Positions 1-9,126 of a DNA stretch of 30,467 nucleotides are shown here, one piece after another. The notes beneath the pieces were generated by a model. The model was not told the origin of the DNA, made no database searches, and worked only from the letters and a program-made list of their open reading frames with translations. The stretch spans positions 1-30,467 of the forward strand of contig CALKUH010000041.1 of the NCBI GenBank assembly GCA_937996795.1, in the 5' to 3' direction. This DNA comes from an uncultured Verrucomicrobiota bacterium. Its GTDB lineage: Bacteria > Verrucomicrobiota > Kiritimatiellia > CAIVKH01. A program made the translations under genes and the position numbers. Position 1 is the stretch's first letter. Each line of letters opens with the position of its first letter.

Positions 1-2
1 AC

Positions 3-683
3 TGGATCATCACCGATTGGTTCCGGCCCCAGTCGTACTACGCGAGCGGCTCGTGGCGCGCCACCTGGAGGGGCGAGGGCGGTGGCGTGCTGCTCAACCA
101 GAGCCCGCACCAGCTCGACCTGTGGCAGTGGCTGTTCGGGATGCCCGTCCGCGTGCGGGCGTTCTGCGGGTTCGGCCGCCATCATTCGATCGAGGTGGAG
201 GACGAGGTCACGGCCTACCTGGAATACGCCGATGGCGCGAACGGCGTGTTCATCACCACGACCGGCGAGGCGCCCGGCACGAACCGGCTGGAAATCGCGG
301 CCGACCTCGGGCGCGTGGTGATCGAAGACAATCGCCTGACTTTTACGCGCAACAGAACCAGTGCGCGGGAATTTCTTCGGACCAGCGACAAACCGTTCTC
401 CGCGCCCGAGCGCGATGTGTCGGAGAACTCGTTCACAGGCAATGGCCCGCAGCATGCGGGCATCCTGACGAACGTGGCCGCGGCGATCCGAGGCCAGGCG
501 GAATTGATTTCGCCGTTGGACCAGGGCCTCCACTCGGTCGAGTTGGCGAACGCGATGCTGTTGTCCGCCTTGCAGCAGAAGACCGTGGACTTGCCGCTGC
601 GCAGCACCGTGTATGAGCGAACCCTGAAACGTCTCGTCGCGGAATCCGATACGCGCACATCCGCGCAGGGCGGTGATGCGTGA
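3..683 (+). CDS. Gfo/Idh/MocA family oxidoreductase, 5'-truncated by the window edge
   Basis: This is the C-terminal part of an NAD(P)-dependent sugar or inositol dehydrogenase-like protein. The reading frame is already open at base 3, so the Rossmann domain and the start lie outside the window. The visible part begins with WIITDWFRPQSYYASGSWRA and continues with the family's GGGVLLNQSPHQLDLWQWL segment, in which the His of SPHQLD is the usual catalytic-site histidine. After it comes the beta-sheet substrate domain (VEDEVTAYLEYADGANGVF). The stop TGA at 681-683 overlaps the GTG start of the next oxidoreductase, so the two paralogues are translationally coupled. The family is clear. The substrate cannot be told from sequence. 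Confidence 0.92.
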   Translation, partial: WIITDWFRPQSYYASGSWRATWRGEGGGVLLNQSPHQLDLWQWLFGMPVRVRAFCGFGRHHSIEVEDEVTAYLEYADGANGVFITTTGEAPGTNRLEIAADLGRVVIEDNRLTFTRNRTSAREFLRTSDKPFSAPERDVSENSFTGNGPQHAGILTNVAAAIRGQAELISPLDQGLHSVELANAMLLSALQQKTVDLPLRSTVYERTLKRLVAESDTRTSAQGGDA

Positions 684-1777
684 GCCGCGACGGCATGCAG
701 TACGCGCCGGACACGTCGGGGATCCGTCCGGTGGTGAAGCCAGGCGAATTTGTTTTCGCGGCGTCCCATTTTGACCACGGCCACATCTACGGGCAGATTG
801 ACGGCCTCGCCCGCGCGGGCGGCGTGCTCAAGTCCATCTACGAACCCGACGCGCGACGCCACAAGGATCTGCTAAAAAATCATCCCGGCTGTCGCGCCGT
901 GAATCGGTTCGAGGATATTTTGGAGGACCGCGACGTGCAGCTGGTCACCTCGGCCGCGATTCCCAACGAGCGCTGCGGGATCGGCCTGCAGGTGCTCGCG
1001 TCGGGCAAGGAATATTTCACGGACAAATCGCCGTTCACCTCGCTGGCACAGCTCGAACAGGCGCGCCGTCAGGTGCAGACCACGGGCCGTCGCTACATGG
1101 TCTGCTATTCCGAACGCCTGCTGAACGAGGCGGCGTGGCACGCCGGCATCCTGATCGCGCAGGGCGCGATCGGCCGGGTGCTGCAAGTGCTCAATCTCGC
1201 GCCGCACAACCTTGCGGCGGAAAGCCGGCCGGCGTGGTTTTTCGAGAAGGCGCGCTACGGCGGCATACTTACCGACATCGGCTCGCACCAATTCGAGCAG
1301 TTCCTCGCCTACGCGGGGGCGCGCGATGGCACGGTGCGCTTTGCGCGCGTGGAGAACATGGCGAATCCGCAGCATCCGGGCCTTGAGGATTTCGGCGAGG
1401 CCGCGCTGGAACTCGATACCGGCGCGTCGGCGTACTGCCGCCTGGATTGGTTTAATCCGAAGGCGTCGCGCACCTGGGGCGATGGGCGAACCTTTGTGCT
1501 GGGGACCGACGGCTATCTCGAAATCCGCAAAAATATAAACGTGGCGCGGCCCGACGGCGGGAATCGGATTTACCTTGTGAACGGCGAAGCGGAGCAGGAG
1601 ATCGACTGTAGCGGTGCGGGTTTCCCGTTTTTCGGCCAGTACGTCCTCGATGTCCTCGCGGGCACCGAAAAGGCCATGACCCAGGCCCACGCGTTTAAAG
1701 CGGCGGAACTGTCCATGCTCGCCCAACGCATGGCGGACGAGCGGCGCGGGTTGGGCGAAGCGGGGGCACGTGCATGA
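680..1777 (+). CDS. Gfo/Idh/MocA family oxidoreductase with atypical N-terminus
   Basis: This is a 365-residue protein of the Gfo/Idh/MocA dehydrogenase family. The GTG start at 680 overlaps the preceding stop by 4 bp; an ATG at 695 is an alternative. The N-terminal fold reads GEFVFAASHFDHGHIYGQI where family members normally carry a GxGxxG nucleotide loop, so cofactor binding may differ. The usual EKP motif appears as TDKSPF (Lys116). The histidine motif is present as DIGSHQ (His203), and the C-terminal sheet domain contains ALELDTGASAYCRLDWF. The coupled paralogue upstream suggests a joint sugar-modification pathway. Membership in the family is secure. Whether it is an active NAD(P) enzyme is not. 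Confidence 0.9.
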   Translation: MSRDGMQYAPDTSGIRPVVKPGEFVFAASHFDHGHIYGQIDGLARAGGVLKSIYEPDARRHKDLLKNHPGCRAVNRFEDILEDRDVQLVTSAAIPNERCGIGLQVLASGKEYFTDKSPFTSLAQLEQARRQVQTTGRRYMVCYSERLLNEAAWHAGILIAQGAIGRVLQVLNLAPHNLAAESRPAWFFEKARYGGILTDIGSHQFEQFLAYAGARDGTVRFARVENMANPQHPGLEDFGEAALELDTGASAYCRLDWFNPKASRTWGDGRTFVLGTDGYLEIRKNINVARPDGGNRIYLVNGEAEQEIDCSGAGFPFFGQYVLDVLAGTEKAMTQAHAFKAAELSMLAQRMADERRGLGEAGARA

Positions 1778-1869
1778 CGATCAAGCACGGCGCCATTCAA
1801 CGCTAAACAAAGGGCGCGCATCGTGGTGTTGCTTCTCCTCACCGTTTCCCGCTATCAAGCGTCACGCAT

Positions 1870-2649
1870 ATGAAAGAAATACCCGTCACGTATAATGTCG
1901 CGCGGCAGCAGGTCGTGGGGATGTTTCATCGTCCGTCCGGGCGGGGGCCGTTCCCGGCGGTGATGTTCCTGCACGGGTTCACGGGCAGCAAAATTGAATC
2001 ACACCGGCTGTTCGTTGAAACCGCTCGCGCGCTGGCGTCCGCGGGCATCGCGGCGCTGCGGTTTGATTTTCGCGGCTGCGGGGACAGCGCGGGGTTGTTC
2101 CGCGACATGACGGTGTCGGGCGAGTGCGCCGATGCGCGCGCCGCGCTGGGGTTCCTCAAGCGCCATCCCGATGTCGACGCCAAACGCCTCGGCCTGCTGG
2201 GTATGAGCATGGGCGGCATGATCGCCGCGCTCACGCTTGCGGAAACGCGCGCGTTCCGCTGCGCGGTCCTGTGGAACCCCGTCGCCACGCCATGCCAACT
2301 GCGCGATCGCCGCATGGAGACCGGCATGCCGGAACAATTGAAGACGCTCGGTGTGGTGGATCAGGGCGGCTGGATCGTGTGCGCGAAATTCCTCCACGAA
2401 CTGGGGGAAGTGGCGCCGCTCGAAGCCGCCGCGCGCATCCGCACGCCCGTGCTGCTGGTCGTCGGAACGGAGGACGACGTGGTGCCGCCGGGCAATGCCG
2501 CCGACTATCACGCGGTGCTCGAACGAAACCGGTGCCCTGTCCACACACACGCCGTGGCTGGCGCCGGCCATGCGTTCGGGTCCATGGCCCACCGCGACGA
2601 AGCGATGGCCGCCACGACGGCTTGGTTCAAGCAGCGCCTGTTGTGCTAG
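1870..2649 (+). CDS. alpha/beta hydrolase (serine esterase/peptidase type)
   Basis: This is a 259-residue cytoplasmic alpha/beta hydrolase with no signal peptide. The oxyanion-hole motif HGFTGS is at residues 35-40. The nucleophile elbow GMSMGG places Ser113 as the catalytic serine. The acid is Asp202 or Asp203 in GTEDDVVP, and the base is His234 in GAGHAF. The short cap and the FDFRGCGDS segment resemble the feruloyl/cinnamoyl esterase and S33 aminopeptidase-like group. It lies 92 bp after the oxidoreductases on the same strand and may share their transcript. Its stop codon overlaps the stop of the convergent DUF4340 gene by 4 bp, leaving no room for a terminator between them. Confidence 0.9.
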   Translation: MKEIPVTYNVARQQVVGMFHRPSGRGPFPAVMFLHGFTGSKIESHRLFVETARALASAGIAALRFDFRGCGDSAGLFRDMTVSGECADARAALGFLKRHPDVDAKRLGLLGMSMGGMIAALTLAETRAFRCAVLWNPVATPCQLRDRRMETGMPEQLKTLGVVDQGGWIVCAKFLHELGEVAPLEAAARIRTPVLLVVGTEDDVVPPGNAADYHAVLERNRCPVHTHAVAGAGHAFGSMAHRDEAMAATTAWFKQRLLC

Positions 2650-3725
2650 GGCGTCTCCGCCGGCGCTTCCGCCGCGGGCGGCTCGGCCGCGATCAACTGT
2701 TCCTTGAGAAACAGGAACTTCTTCGCCTGGCTGTCGGAAATCGTATAGGTCCACGGCGCGAGGCGCGCCTTCAGCCGCTCCGCCTCGGCGCGGACCCCGG
2801 CATACGCCTCCTCGTCCGGCCCCTCGTAGTCCACGCCAAACCATGCGTAGCGGTCGCCTTCCGCGTTGGCCGTTGCGCCCAGTTCGACGCGGTACACCAC
2901 GCCGTTCGTCGTGCGCGCGATGGCCACTTCCGCTTCTTCGCGGCCCAGCGTCGCATGGGGCAGGCCGGGGTCGACCACGTCCGTGGCGGCAACCCCCTGG
3001 AACGCGCGGAACCACAGGTCCGCGCCTGACGCATTAATGGGCTTGCCCTCCAGCGCGTTGACGCCGGCAAAGGCGCCCTCGCCGGCGCGATTCACAGCGT
3101 ACAGGTAATCATTCGTCGGCACCGCGGTCATTGACTGGATGTCGCCCGCGCGCACGTCCACGAGGGTCCGGTCCAGCCAGTCGGAGGGACGCCGCCGCAC
3201 CTCGTCCATGTAGGGTTCGACGAGCAGCACCGGGCCGCGCCCCTGCCGCATGTAGCGGCTGTCCGGCAGGCTGAATCCCGCCGGGCCCGCCGCGGTGGCG
3301 CGCGGCGCGCCGATCAGCAGTTCATCCGCCACCTTGCCATCCGCGCCATACAGCTTCACCAGCGCCGGAAGCGCCGGCCCCTTGTCCGTCAGGCCGAACT
3401 CCTCCAGCAGGGACTCCCCGCCGCGGATGAGTTCGCCAACGCGGAGCCCGTCGAGCGCGCGCAGCGTTTCCGCGATTTGGTCGAAGTTCGCCGGGTGATT
3501 CCAGCGATTGGCGACCGTCCAGCCGGCCTCGCCGCGCGCCAGCTCGACGCGCTGGGTGCCGCTGCTGAGGTCCACGCGGGTCAATGTGTTGATGTCCGCC
3601 ACGCGCAACACGCGCTGCCCGGTGACCGGCGCAGGCCCGGCGCGGTTGGAGGTCCAGAGCCAGATCGCCGCGGCGGCGAGCACGGCCAGAGTGATCAGCA
3701 GTCGAATCAAGGTTTTCGGTTTCAT
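2646..3725 (-). CDS. DUF4340 domain protein, last gene of the Gld-type ABC operon
   Basis: This is a 359-residue protein with an N-terminal membrane anchor (about residues 7-25, LIRLLITLAVLAAAAIWLW) followed by a large extracytoplasmic region. The segment VADINTLTRVDLSSGTQRVE, the GLRVGELI stretch and LADEL-like strands match the DUF4340 family, which in many bacteria follows the ABC ATPase, ABC-2 permease and GldG genes. That is exactly the arrangement here: it starts 21 bp after the GldG-like stop. The C-terminus is acidic and rich in Ala and Pro (AAEPPAAEAPAETP). Its molecular role is unknown. By context it is an accessory subunit of the membrane complex. Confidence 0.88.
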   Translation of the reverse strand: MKPKTLIRLLITLAVLAAAAIWLWTSNRAGPAPVTGQRVLRVADINTLTRVDLSSGTQRVELARGEAGWTVANRWNHPANFDQIAETLRALDGLRVGELIRGGESLLEEFGLTDKGPALPALVKLYGADGKVADELLIGAPRATAAGPAGFSLPDSRYMRQGRGPVLLVEPYMDEVRRRPSDWLDRTLVDVRAGDIQSMTAVPTNDYLYAVNRAGEGAFAGVNALEGKPINASGADLWFRAFQGVAATDVVDPGLPHATLGREEAEVAIARTTNGVVYRVELGATANAEGDRYAWFGVDYEGPDEEAYAGVRAEAERLKARLAPWTYTISDSQAKKFLFLKEQLIAAEPPAAEAPAETP

Positions 3726-3746
3726 GGGTCCACGCTTCCTCCGCCA

Positions 3747-5636
3747 TCATCCGCGCGCGCGGCGGCGCCGACGCCACCCGTGCAGCAGCCCGAACGACAC
3801 CACCGCGGCGGGCACGGCGGCGATGTTGATGACTTTAACTTTCGTGCCGAGCGCCTCGATGTCGCGGCGCAGGTTCTTGCGGACTTCCTTCAACTCCCGG
3901 CGCGTCTCCAGGGTTTGCGCGCGGAAATCCTCGATCTCCTTCCGCTGCTCGGGCGTGATGATGAACTGCTGGTCGCCGGACTTGCCCGCCTGCAATTCAT
4001 CCAGTCGCATCTGGGCGAGGCGCAGCCGCTCCTGGAGCTTCAGCTCCTCCTGCCGCCATTTCTCCTGCGCCGCGGCCTGCAACGCGACGACGCGCGTGAA
4101 CGGGCGCTCGAACGTCCCGCGGCTGCGCAGGCCGATCAGCGAGTCGCCGCCGGCGAGCTGGCCGACCAGATTCGCCGTGAAATGGATGTTGTCGTTCATC
4201 AGCTGGTACGCGTTGCGGCCCAGCATCGGGAAGCGCCGCGCGGCGAAGGCGTCGGACAGCACATCGACATCCGCGACGAGCACGACGAGTCCCTCGCGTT
4301 CGCTCTTCGCGAGGTGGGGCGCGCGGTTCGTCGCGCCGGGTGTTTCGTTCGGCTGGTCCGGGTTCGTGTTCGGGCGCCCGTCGGGGAACGCCGTCGTGAA
4401 GGTGCCGGTGAGCCGCACCGCGAGGTGCATCGGGCCGTCCGCCTTGCGGAACGACGTCATGCCCGCCGCCGCGCCCATCAGCGCCTCCGTGCTGGAAAGG
4501 GAACCCGCCTCGGCGCTCGCGGTGACGAGCGGTGTCATTGTCAGGCCCTCCGCCGGCGTGCCGCTGAACCAGCCCGCCATCGGCCACTGCATCGCGTCGA
4601 GGCCTGCCAGCGGGATTTCCGCCGCGTTGAAGTTCTCCTTGCGCAGCGAGAGCCACGCGCGGTGCGACTCCACGCCGCCGCCGGGCATCGATACGCGGGT
4701 GGCGGCGAGCGGATCGGCGACCACGCGGTCCACATCCATCGTCAGCCCCCACGCGCTGGTCAGCCGGTTCATGTCGGAGCGCGCGCTGAACGGGTCGCTG
4801 AACTGGCGGGGTTGCGATTCGATGTCCACCAGCGACTGCGGGTCCACGAACGCGAGCAGCGTGCCGCCGCGCAGGACGAACTGGTCGATGGCGTACAGCG
4901 CCGTGTCGGGAATGCCGCGCGGATGCGCGAGCAACAGCATCGTCACGTCGGCGGGGATGTCCTCCAGCGAGCCGGGCAGCTCCACGAGATCGAACTGGCT
5001 GCGCAACTCCTGCATGACAATCCAGGGCTCCCCGCCCCGGCCCATCATGGTCATCGCGCCCGGCCCGAGCAGTGGCAGCGGGCTGACCACGCCGATCTTC
5101 GGCTTTTGCGCGGCGGTGACTTCATTCACCAGCCGGGTGACGAGGTATTCGAGTTGCGGCTCGTCGCTCGGCGCGAAGAAGGGGATGACCGCCTGCCGCG
5201 CACCGCTGATGGCGACGACGCCGAGGTAGACCGGCGGCAGCGCGCCTGACGGGTCCACCGGCGTGGGCGAGAGCCCGTAGCGCTGCGCCCATTCCTCCGC
5301 CTCGCTGTCCGGCTCCGGGTCGAGCGCCTCGACGACGACGCGCCCGCCGCTTGCCGTTTCGTACTCACGCAGCAGGTCGAGGATGCGGCGCGCGTAGAGT
5401 TTCAGCGGCATCGGCAGGTTGTCGCCGCTGCGGCTGAAGTAGAACTTCAGCGTCACGTCGCGGTCGAGTTTGCCCATCAGCTGTTCCGTCGCGGGGGACA
5501 GCGTGTAGAGGTTCTCCTTCGTCAGGTCGGCGCGCAGGCGGACCTGTCCGGCGAGCGCGTTCAACAGGATCAGGGCGACCAACGCGGCGAGCACGCCCGC
5601 CGCGCCGGTCCACAGGGTGAATCGGGTCGATTTCAT
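3747..5636 (-). CDS. gldG: GldG-family protein (ABC-type uncharacterised transport, auxiliary component)
   Basis: This 629-residue protein has an N-terminal transmembrane helix (about residues 9-29). It is followed by the typical GldG opening LRADLTKENLYTLSPATEQL, strands of DVTLKFYFSRS type, and the segment YLVTRLVNEV. A long charged region near residues 500-600 (KWRQEELKLQERLRLAQMR and EQRKEIEDFRAQ) is predicted coiled coil, and a second transmembrane helix precedes a basic tail. The ATG at 5636 is chosen because it directly precedes the anchor; the frame stays open upstream but only inside the permease gene. It lies 4 bp after the permease. GldG is known from gliding motility in Bacteroidota, but in other phyla the same set occurs without gliding. 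Confidence 0.9.
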   Translation of the reverse strand: MKSTRFTLWTGAAGVLAALVALILLNALAGQVRLRADLTKENLYTLSPATEQLMGKLDRDVTLKFYFSRSGDNLPMPLKLYARRILDLLREYETASGGRVVVEALDPEPDSEAEEWAQRYGLSPTPVDPSGALPPVYLGVVAISGARQAVIPFFAPSDEPQLEYLVTRLVNEVTAAQKPKIGVVSPLPLLGPGAMTMMGRGGEPWIVMQELRSQFDLVELPGSLEDIPADVTMLLLAHPRGIPDTALYAIDQFVLRGGTLLAFVDPQSLVDIESQPRQFSDPFSARSDMNRLTSAWGLTMDVDRVVADPLAATRVSMPGGGVESHRAWLSLRKENFNAAEIPLAGLDAMQWPMAGWFSGTPAEGLTMTPLVTASAEAGSLSSTEALMGAAAGMTSFRKADGPMHLAVRLTGTFTTAFPDGRPNTNPDQPNETPGATNRAPHLAKSEREGLVVLVADVDVLSDAFAARRFPMLGRNAYQLMNDNIHFTANLVGQLAGGDSLIGLRSRGTFERPFTRVVALQAAAQEKWRQEELKLQERLRLAQMRLDELQAGKSGDQQFIITPEQRKEIEDFRAQTLETRRELKEVRKNLRRDIEALGTKVKVINIAAVPAAVVSFGLLHGWRRRRRARG

Positions 5637-5640
5637 CGGC

Positions 5641-6375
5641 TTACTTGCTCCGGCGGTTTTCGAGGGCCACATGCGTCGCCAGCAGCATGAAGGCGACCAC
5701 GCTGGCGAAGTACAACACGTCGCGCGCATCCACCACGCCGCGCTGCAACTGGTCGTAGTGCGCGCTGAAACTGAACCCGGCCACGACGTCCACCAGCCAG
5801 CCCGGCGCGACGGCATACAGCGCGTCGGTCACCGGCGGGAAGCCGGCCAGCAGCAGGAACAGGCCGATCACGGCGGCGAGGATGAAGCTGATCACCTGAT
5901 TGCGCGTCAGCGCGGAGGTGAACGCGCCGACCGACAAGTAGGCCGCGGCGAGCAGCGCGCTGCCGATGTAGCCCGCGACGATCGGGCCGGGGTCCGGGTC
6001 GCCGAGGTAGAACGCCGTCGCGGCGACGGGGAACGTCAGCGCCAGCGCCAGCAGGACGAAGCCCCAGGCGGCGAGGAATTTCCCCGCGATCGCCTGCGCC
6101 GTCGTGACCGGCAGCGTCAGCAGCAGCTCCAGCGTGCCCGTGCGCCGTTCCTCCGCCCAGAGCCGCATCGCGACCGCGGGCACGAGGATCAGGTACAGCC
6201 ACGGGTGCCAGAAGAAGAACCGCTCGAGGTCCGCCTGGCCCGCCTCGTAGAACCGGCTCACGTTGAACGTGAAGAATCCGCTCAGCGCGAGGAAGATCAC
6301 GATGAAGACGTAGGCGACGGGCGAGTTGAAGTAGGCCTTCCACTCGCGTTTCAGGATCGTGCAGATCGGGTTCAT
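5641..6375 (-). CDS. gldF: ABC-2 type permease, GldF-like
   Basis: This is a 244-residue polytopic inner-membrane protein. It starts MNPICTILKREWKAYFNSPV, the typical cytoplasmic entry of ABC-2 permeases, and has about six hydrophobic segments (VAYVFIVIFLALSGFF, WLYLILVPAVAMRLW, FLAAWGFVLLALALTF, IGSALLAAAYLSVGAF, VISFILAAVIGLFLLLAG and VLYFASVVAFMLLATHVAL). The EERRTGTLELLLTLPVTT segment between the second and third helices is characteristic of the family. The ATG at 6375 overlaps the stop of the ATPase gene by 4 bp. A longer frame extends to 6927 but overlaps the ATPase and is not coding. It is the membrane channel partner of the preceding ATPase. Confidence 0.92.
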   Translation of the reverse strand: MNPICTILKREWKAYFNSPVAYVFIVIFLALSGFFTFNVSRFYEAGQADLERFFFWHPWLYLILVPAVAMRLWAEERRTGTLELLLTLPVTTAQAIAGKFLAAWGFVLLALALTFPVAATAFYLGDPDPGPIVAGYIGSALLAAAYLSVGAFTSALTRNQVISFILAAVIGLFLLLAGFPPVTDALYAVAPGWLVDVVAGFSFSAHYDQLQRGVVDARDVLYFASVVAFMLLATHVALENRRSK

Positions 6376-7100
6376 CGGGCGGCGCCTCCCACATCGGCGG
6401 TGGTGGTCAGGTGGCGGAACACGTCGTCGAGCGAGCCCCGCTTGCGCAGCTCCGCGGGCGTGCTGTCGGCGACGAGCTGGCCGCCGCTGATGATGATGAC
6501 GCGCGAGCAGAGGGCGTCCACCTCCTCCAGGATGTGCGTCGAGAAGATGATCGCCTTCCGCTTCGCCATGTCGCGGATCATGTTGCGGACGACAAATTTC
6601 TGGTTCGGGTCGAGTCCGTCCGTCGGCTCGTCGAGGATCAGCGCGGGCGGGTCGTGCAGGATCGCCTGCGCGAAGCAGGTGCGCTGCCGGTACCCCTTCG
6701 AGAGCGTTTCGATCGGCTGCCGCCGCACGCCGGTCAGGATGCACTGCTCGATCGTGGCGTCCACGCGCTGCCGCGCCTCCGCGCCGCGGTAGCCGCGCAT
6801 CGCGGCGATGAAGAGCAGGAACTCCTCGACCGTCATGTCGGGATAGGACGGCGCGTTTTCGGGCAGATAGCCCAGCGCGCGCCGCGCCTCGACCGGACGT
6901 TCCGCGACGTTGCACCCGTTGATCCACGCCTCGCCGGACGTCGGGGCCAGATAGCCCGTGATCATCCGCATGGTCGTGGTTTTGCCCGCCCCGTTGGGGC
7001 CCAGGAAGCCGAGCACCTCGCCCGGCTGCACCTCGAACGAAACGCCGCGCACCGCCGCGCGGGCGCCGAAGTGTTTGACCAGATTGCTGACCTTGATCAT
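6372..7100 (-). CDS. gldA: ABC transporter ATP-binding protein, GldA-like
   Basis: This is a 242-residue nucleotide-binding subunit, first gene of the four-gene operon. It has Walker A (GPNGAGKTT), a Q-loop region replaced by the GYLPENAPSYPDMTV segment common in ABC-2 ATPases, signature LSKGYRQR, Walker B (ALILDEPTDGLD) and the switch histidine in STHILEEVDAL. The ATG at 7100 (MIKVSNLVKHFG) matches the usual start of the family. An upstream in-frame ATG at 7142 would add 14 basic residues. An AGGAGG lies 18 nt before the chosen ATG, farther than ideal, so the start is the least certain part. It energises the GldF/GldG-like complex. Confidence 0.93.
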   Translation of the reverse strand: MIKVSNLVKHFGARAAVRGVSFEVQPGEVLGFLGPNGAGKTTTMRMITGYLAPTSGEAWINGCNVAERPVEARRALGYLPENAPSYPDMTVEEFLLFIAAMRGYRGAEARQRVDATIEQCILTGVRRQPIETLSKGYRQRTCFAQAILHDPPALILDEPTDGLDPNQKFVVRNMIRDMAKRKAIIFSTHILEEVDALCSRVIIISGGQLVADSTPAELRKRGSLDDVFRHLTTTADVGGAAR

Positions 7101-7187
7101 ACGGCGATGGCTCGCCTGCCTCCTTTTATCGACGACGAGCATTCGACACGCCCGCCGCGCGCGCGTTCAAGTGTTTTGTTGAATTTC

Positions 7188-7211
7188 TGTAGCCGCGCAC
7201 GCTGGGCGCGG
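7188..7211. repeat. half copy of the double-hairpin repeat
   Basis: TGTAG at 7188-7192 is followed by CCGCGCAC, a GCT loop and GGGCGCGG, an 8-bp stem with one mismatch. This matches the outer TGTAG and the CCGCGCTC arm of the complete double hairpin at 10219-10271. It lies between purH and the ABC operon. Confidence 0.5.
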
Positions 7212-7230
7212 TCGGTTTCTCCGATCCCGG

Positions 7231-7251
7231 GCCGGCCCCGCCGCGGCCGGC
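7231..7251 (-). terminator. GC-rich hairpin downstream of purH
   Basis: A perfect 7-bp stem (GCCGGCC at 7231-7237 and GGCCGGC at 7245-7251) with a 7-nt loop lies 20 bp past the purH stop. No T-tract follows in the purH direction, so it may be only a weak or assisted terminator, or simply a GC-rich palindrome. Confidence 0.35.
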
Positions 7252-7271
7252 TGCAGTGCGGTTCACTCGCT

Positions 7272-8900
<1,629 letters not shown>

Positions 8901-8907
8901 AGAATTG

Positions 8908-8941
8908 TTAACCACGAATAAACACGAATGGACACGAATGG
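8908..8941. repeat. interspersed repeat R1, copy A (directly upstream of purH)
   Basis: The unit starts TTAACCACGAATAAACACG and continues with AATGGACACGAATG. It matches the copy at 10160-10192 at 31 of 33 positions. It begins 8 bp upstream of the purH ATG. Confidence 0.85.
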
Positions 8942-9003
8942 ATTACAACACGATGCGTTCCCACTCCAGCCTTGGTTTGTGAAAATTGATGAGCACGTTT
9001 CGT

Positions 9004-9060
9004 CATCCGCGAAATCCGCGGTCGCTCCGTCCGGAAGTTTTACCGCGGATTTCGTTGATG
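9004..9060. repeat. large inverted repeat between purM and purH
   Basis: GAAATCCGCGGT at 9011-9022 is the exact reverse complement of ACCGCGGATTTC at 9042-9053. Extending outward gives 19-bp arms (9004-9022 and 9042-9060) with 17 pairs matching, around a 19-nt loop. In a transcript from purM to purH this would form a stable stem-loop in the intergenic region. Confidence 0.75.
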
Positions 9061-9075
9061 AGAAGGCCCTCCCTC

Positions 9076-9102
9076 TTAATCCGCTTAATCTGTTTAATCC
9101 GC
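9076..9102. repeat. three tandem 9-bp units
   Basis: TTAATCCGC, TTAATCTGT and TTAATCCGC follow each other without gaps. The type is common in intergenic repeats of related phyla. The array ends 24 bp after the purM stop. Confidence 0.7.
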
Positions 9103-9126
9103 GGTTCCGCTCCCTGATGGATGTGG

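Noticed and set aside
1778..1869. A possible small gene or regulatory RNA between the oxidoreductase and the hydrolase
   Set aside because: No start with a ribosome binding site, no hairpin with a T-run and no palindrome could be found in these 92 bp.
3477..5249. Two plus-strand frames of more than 570 codons
   Set aside because: They are antisense to the GldG-like and DUF4340 genes and show only low-complexity Arg/Ala sequence.
5637..5816. N-terminal extension of the GldG-like protein to 5816
   Set aside because: The added 60 residues overlap the permease gene and are Trp/Ser/Arg-rich without family similarity; the ATG at 5636 directly precedes the membrane anchor.
6376..6927. N-terminal extension of the permease to 6927
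   Set aside because: It would overlap most of the ATPase gene in another frame; the ATG at 6375 gives the normal start of ABC-2 permeases and a 4-bp overlap.
9076..9102. A possible CRISPR-like array (three short tandem units)
   Set aside because: The units are only 9 bp, contiguous and without spacers, and no cas gene is nearby.
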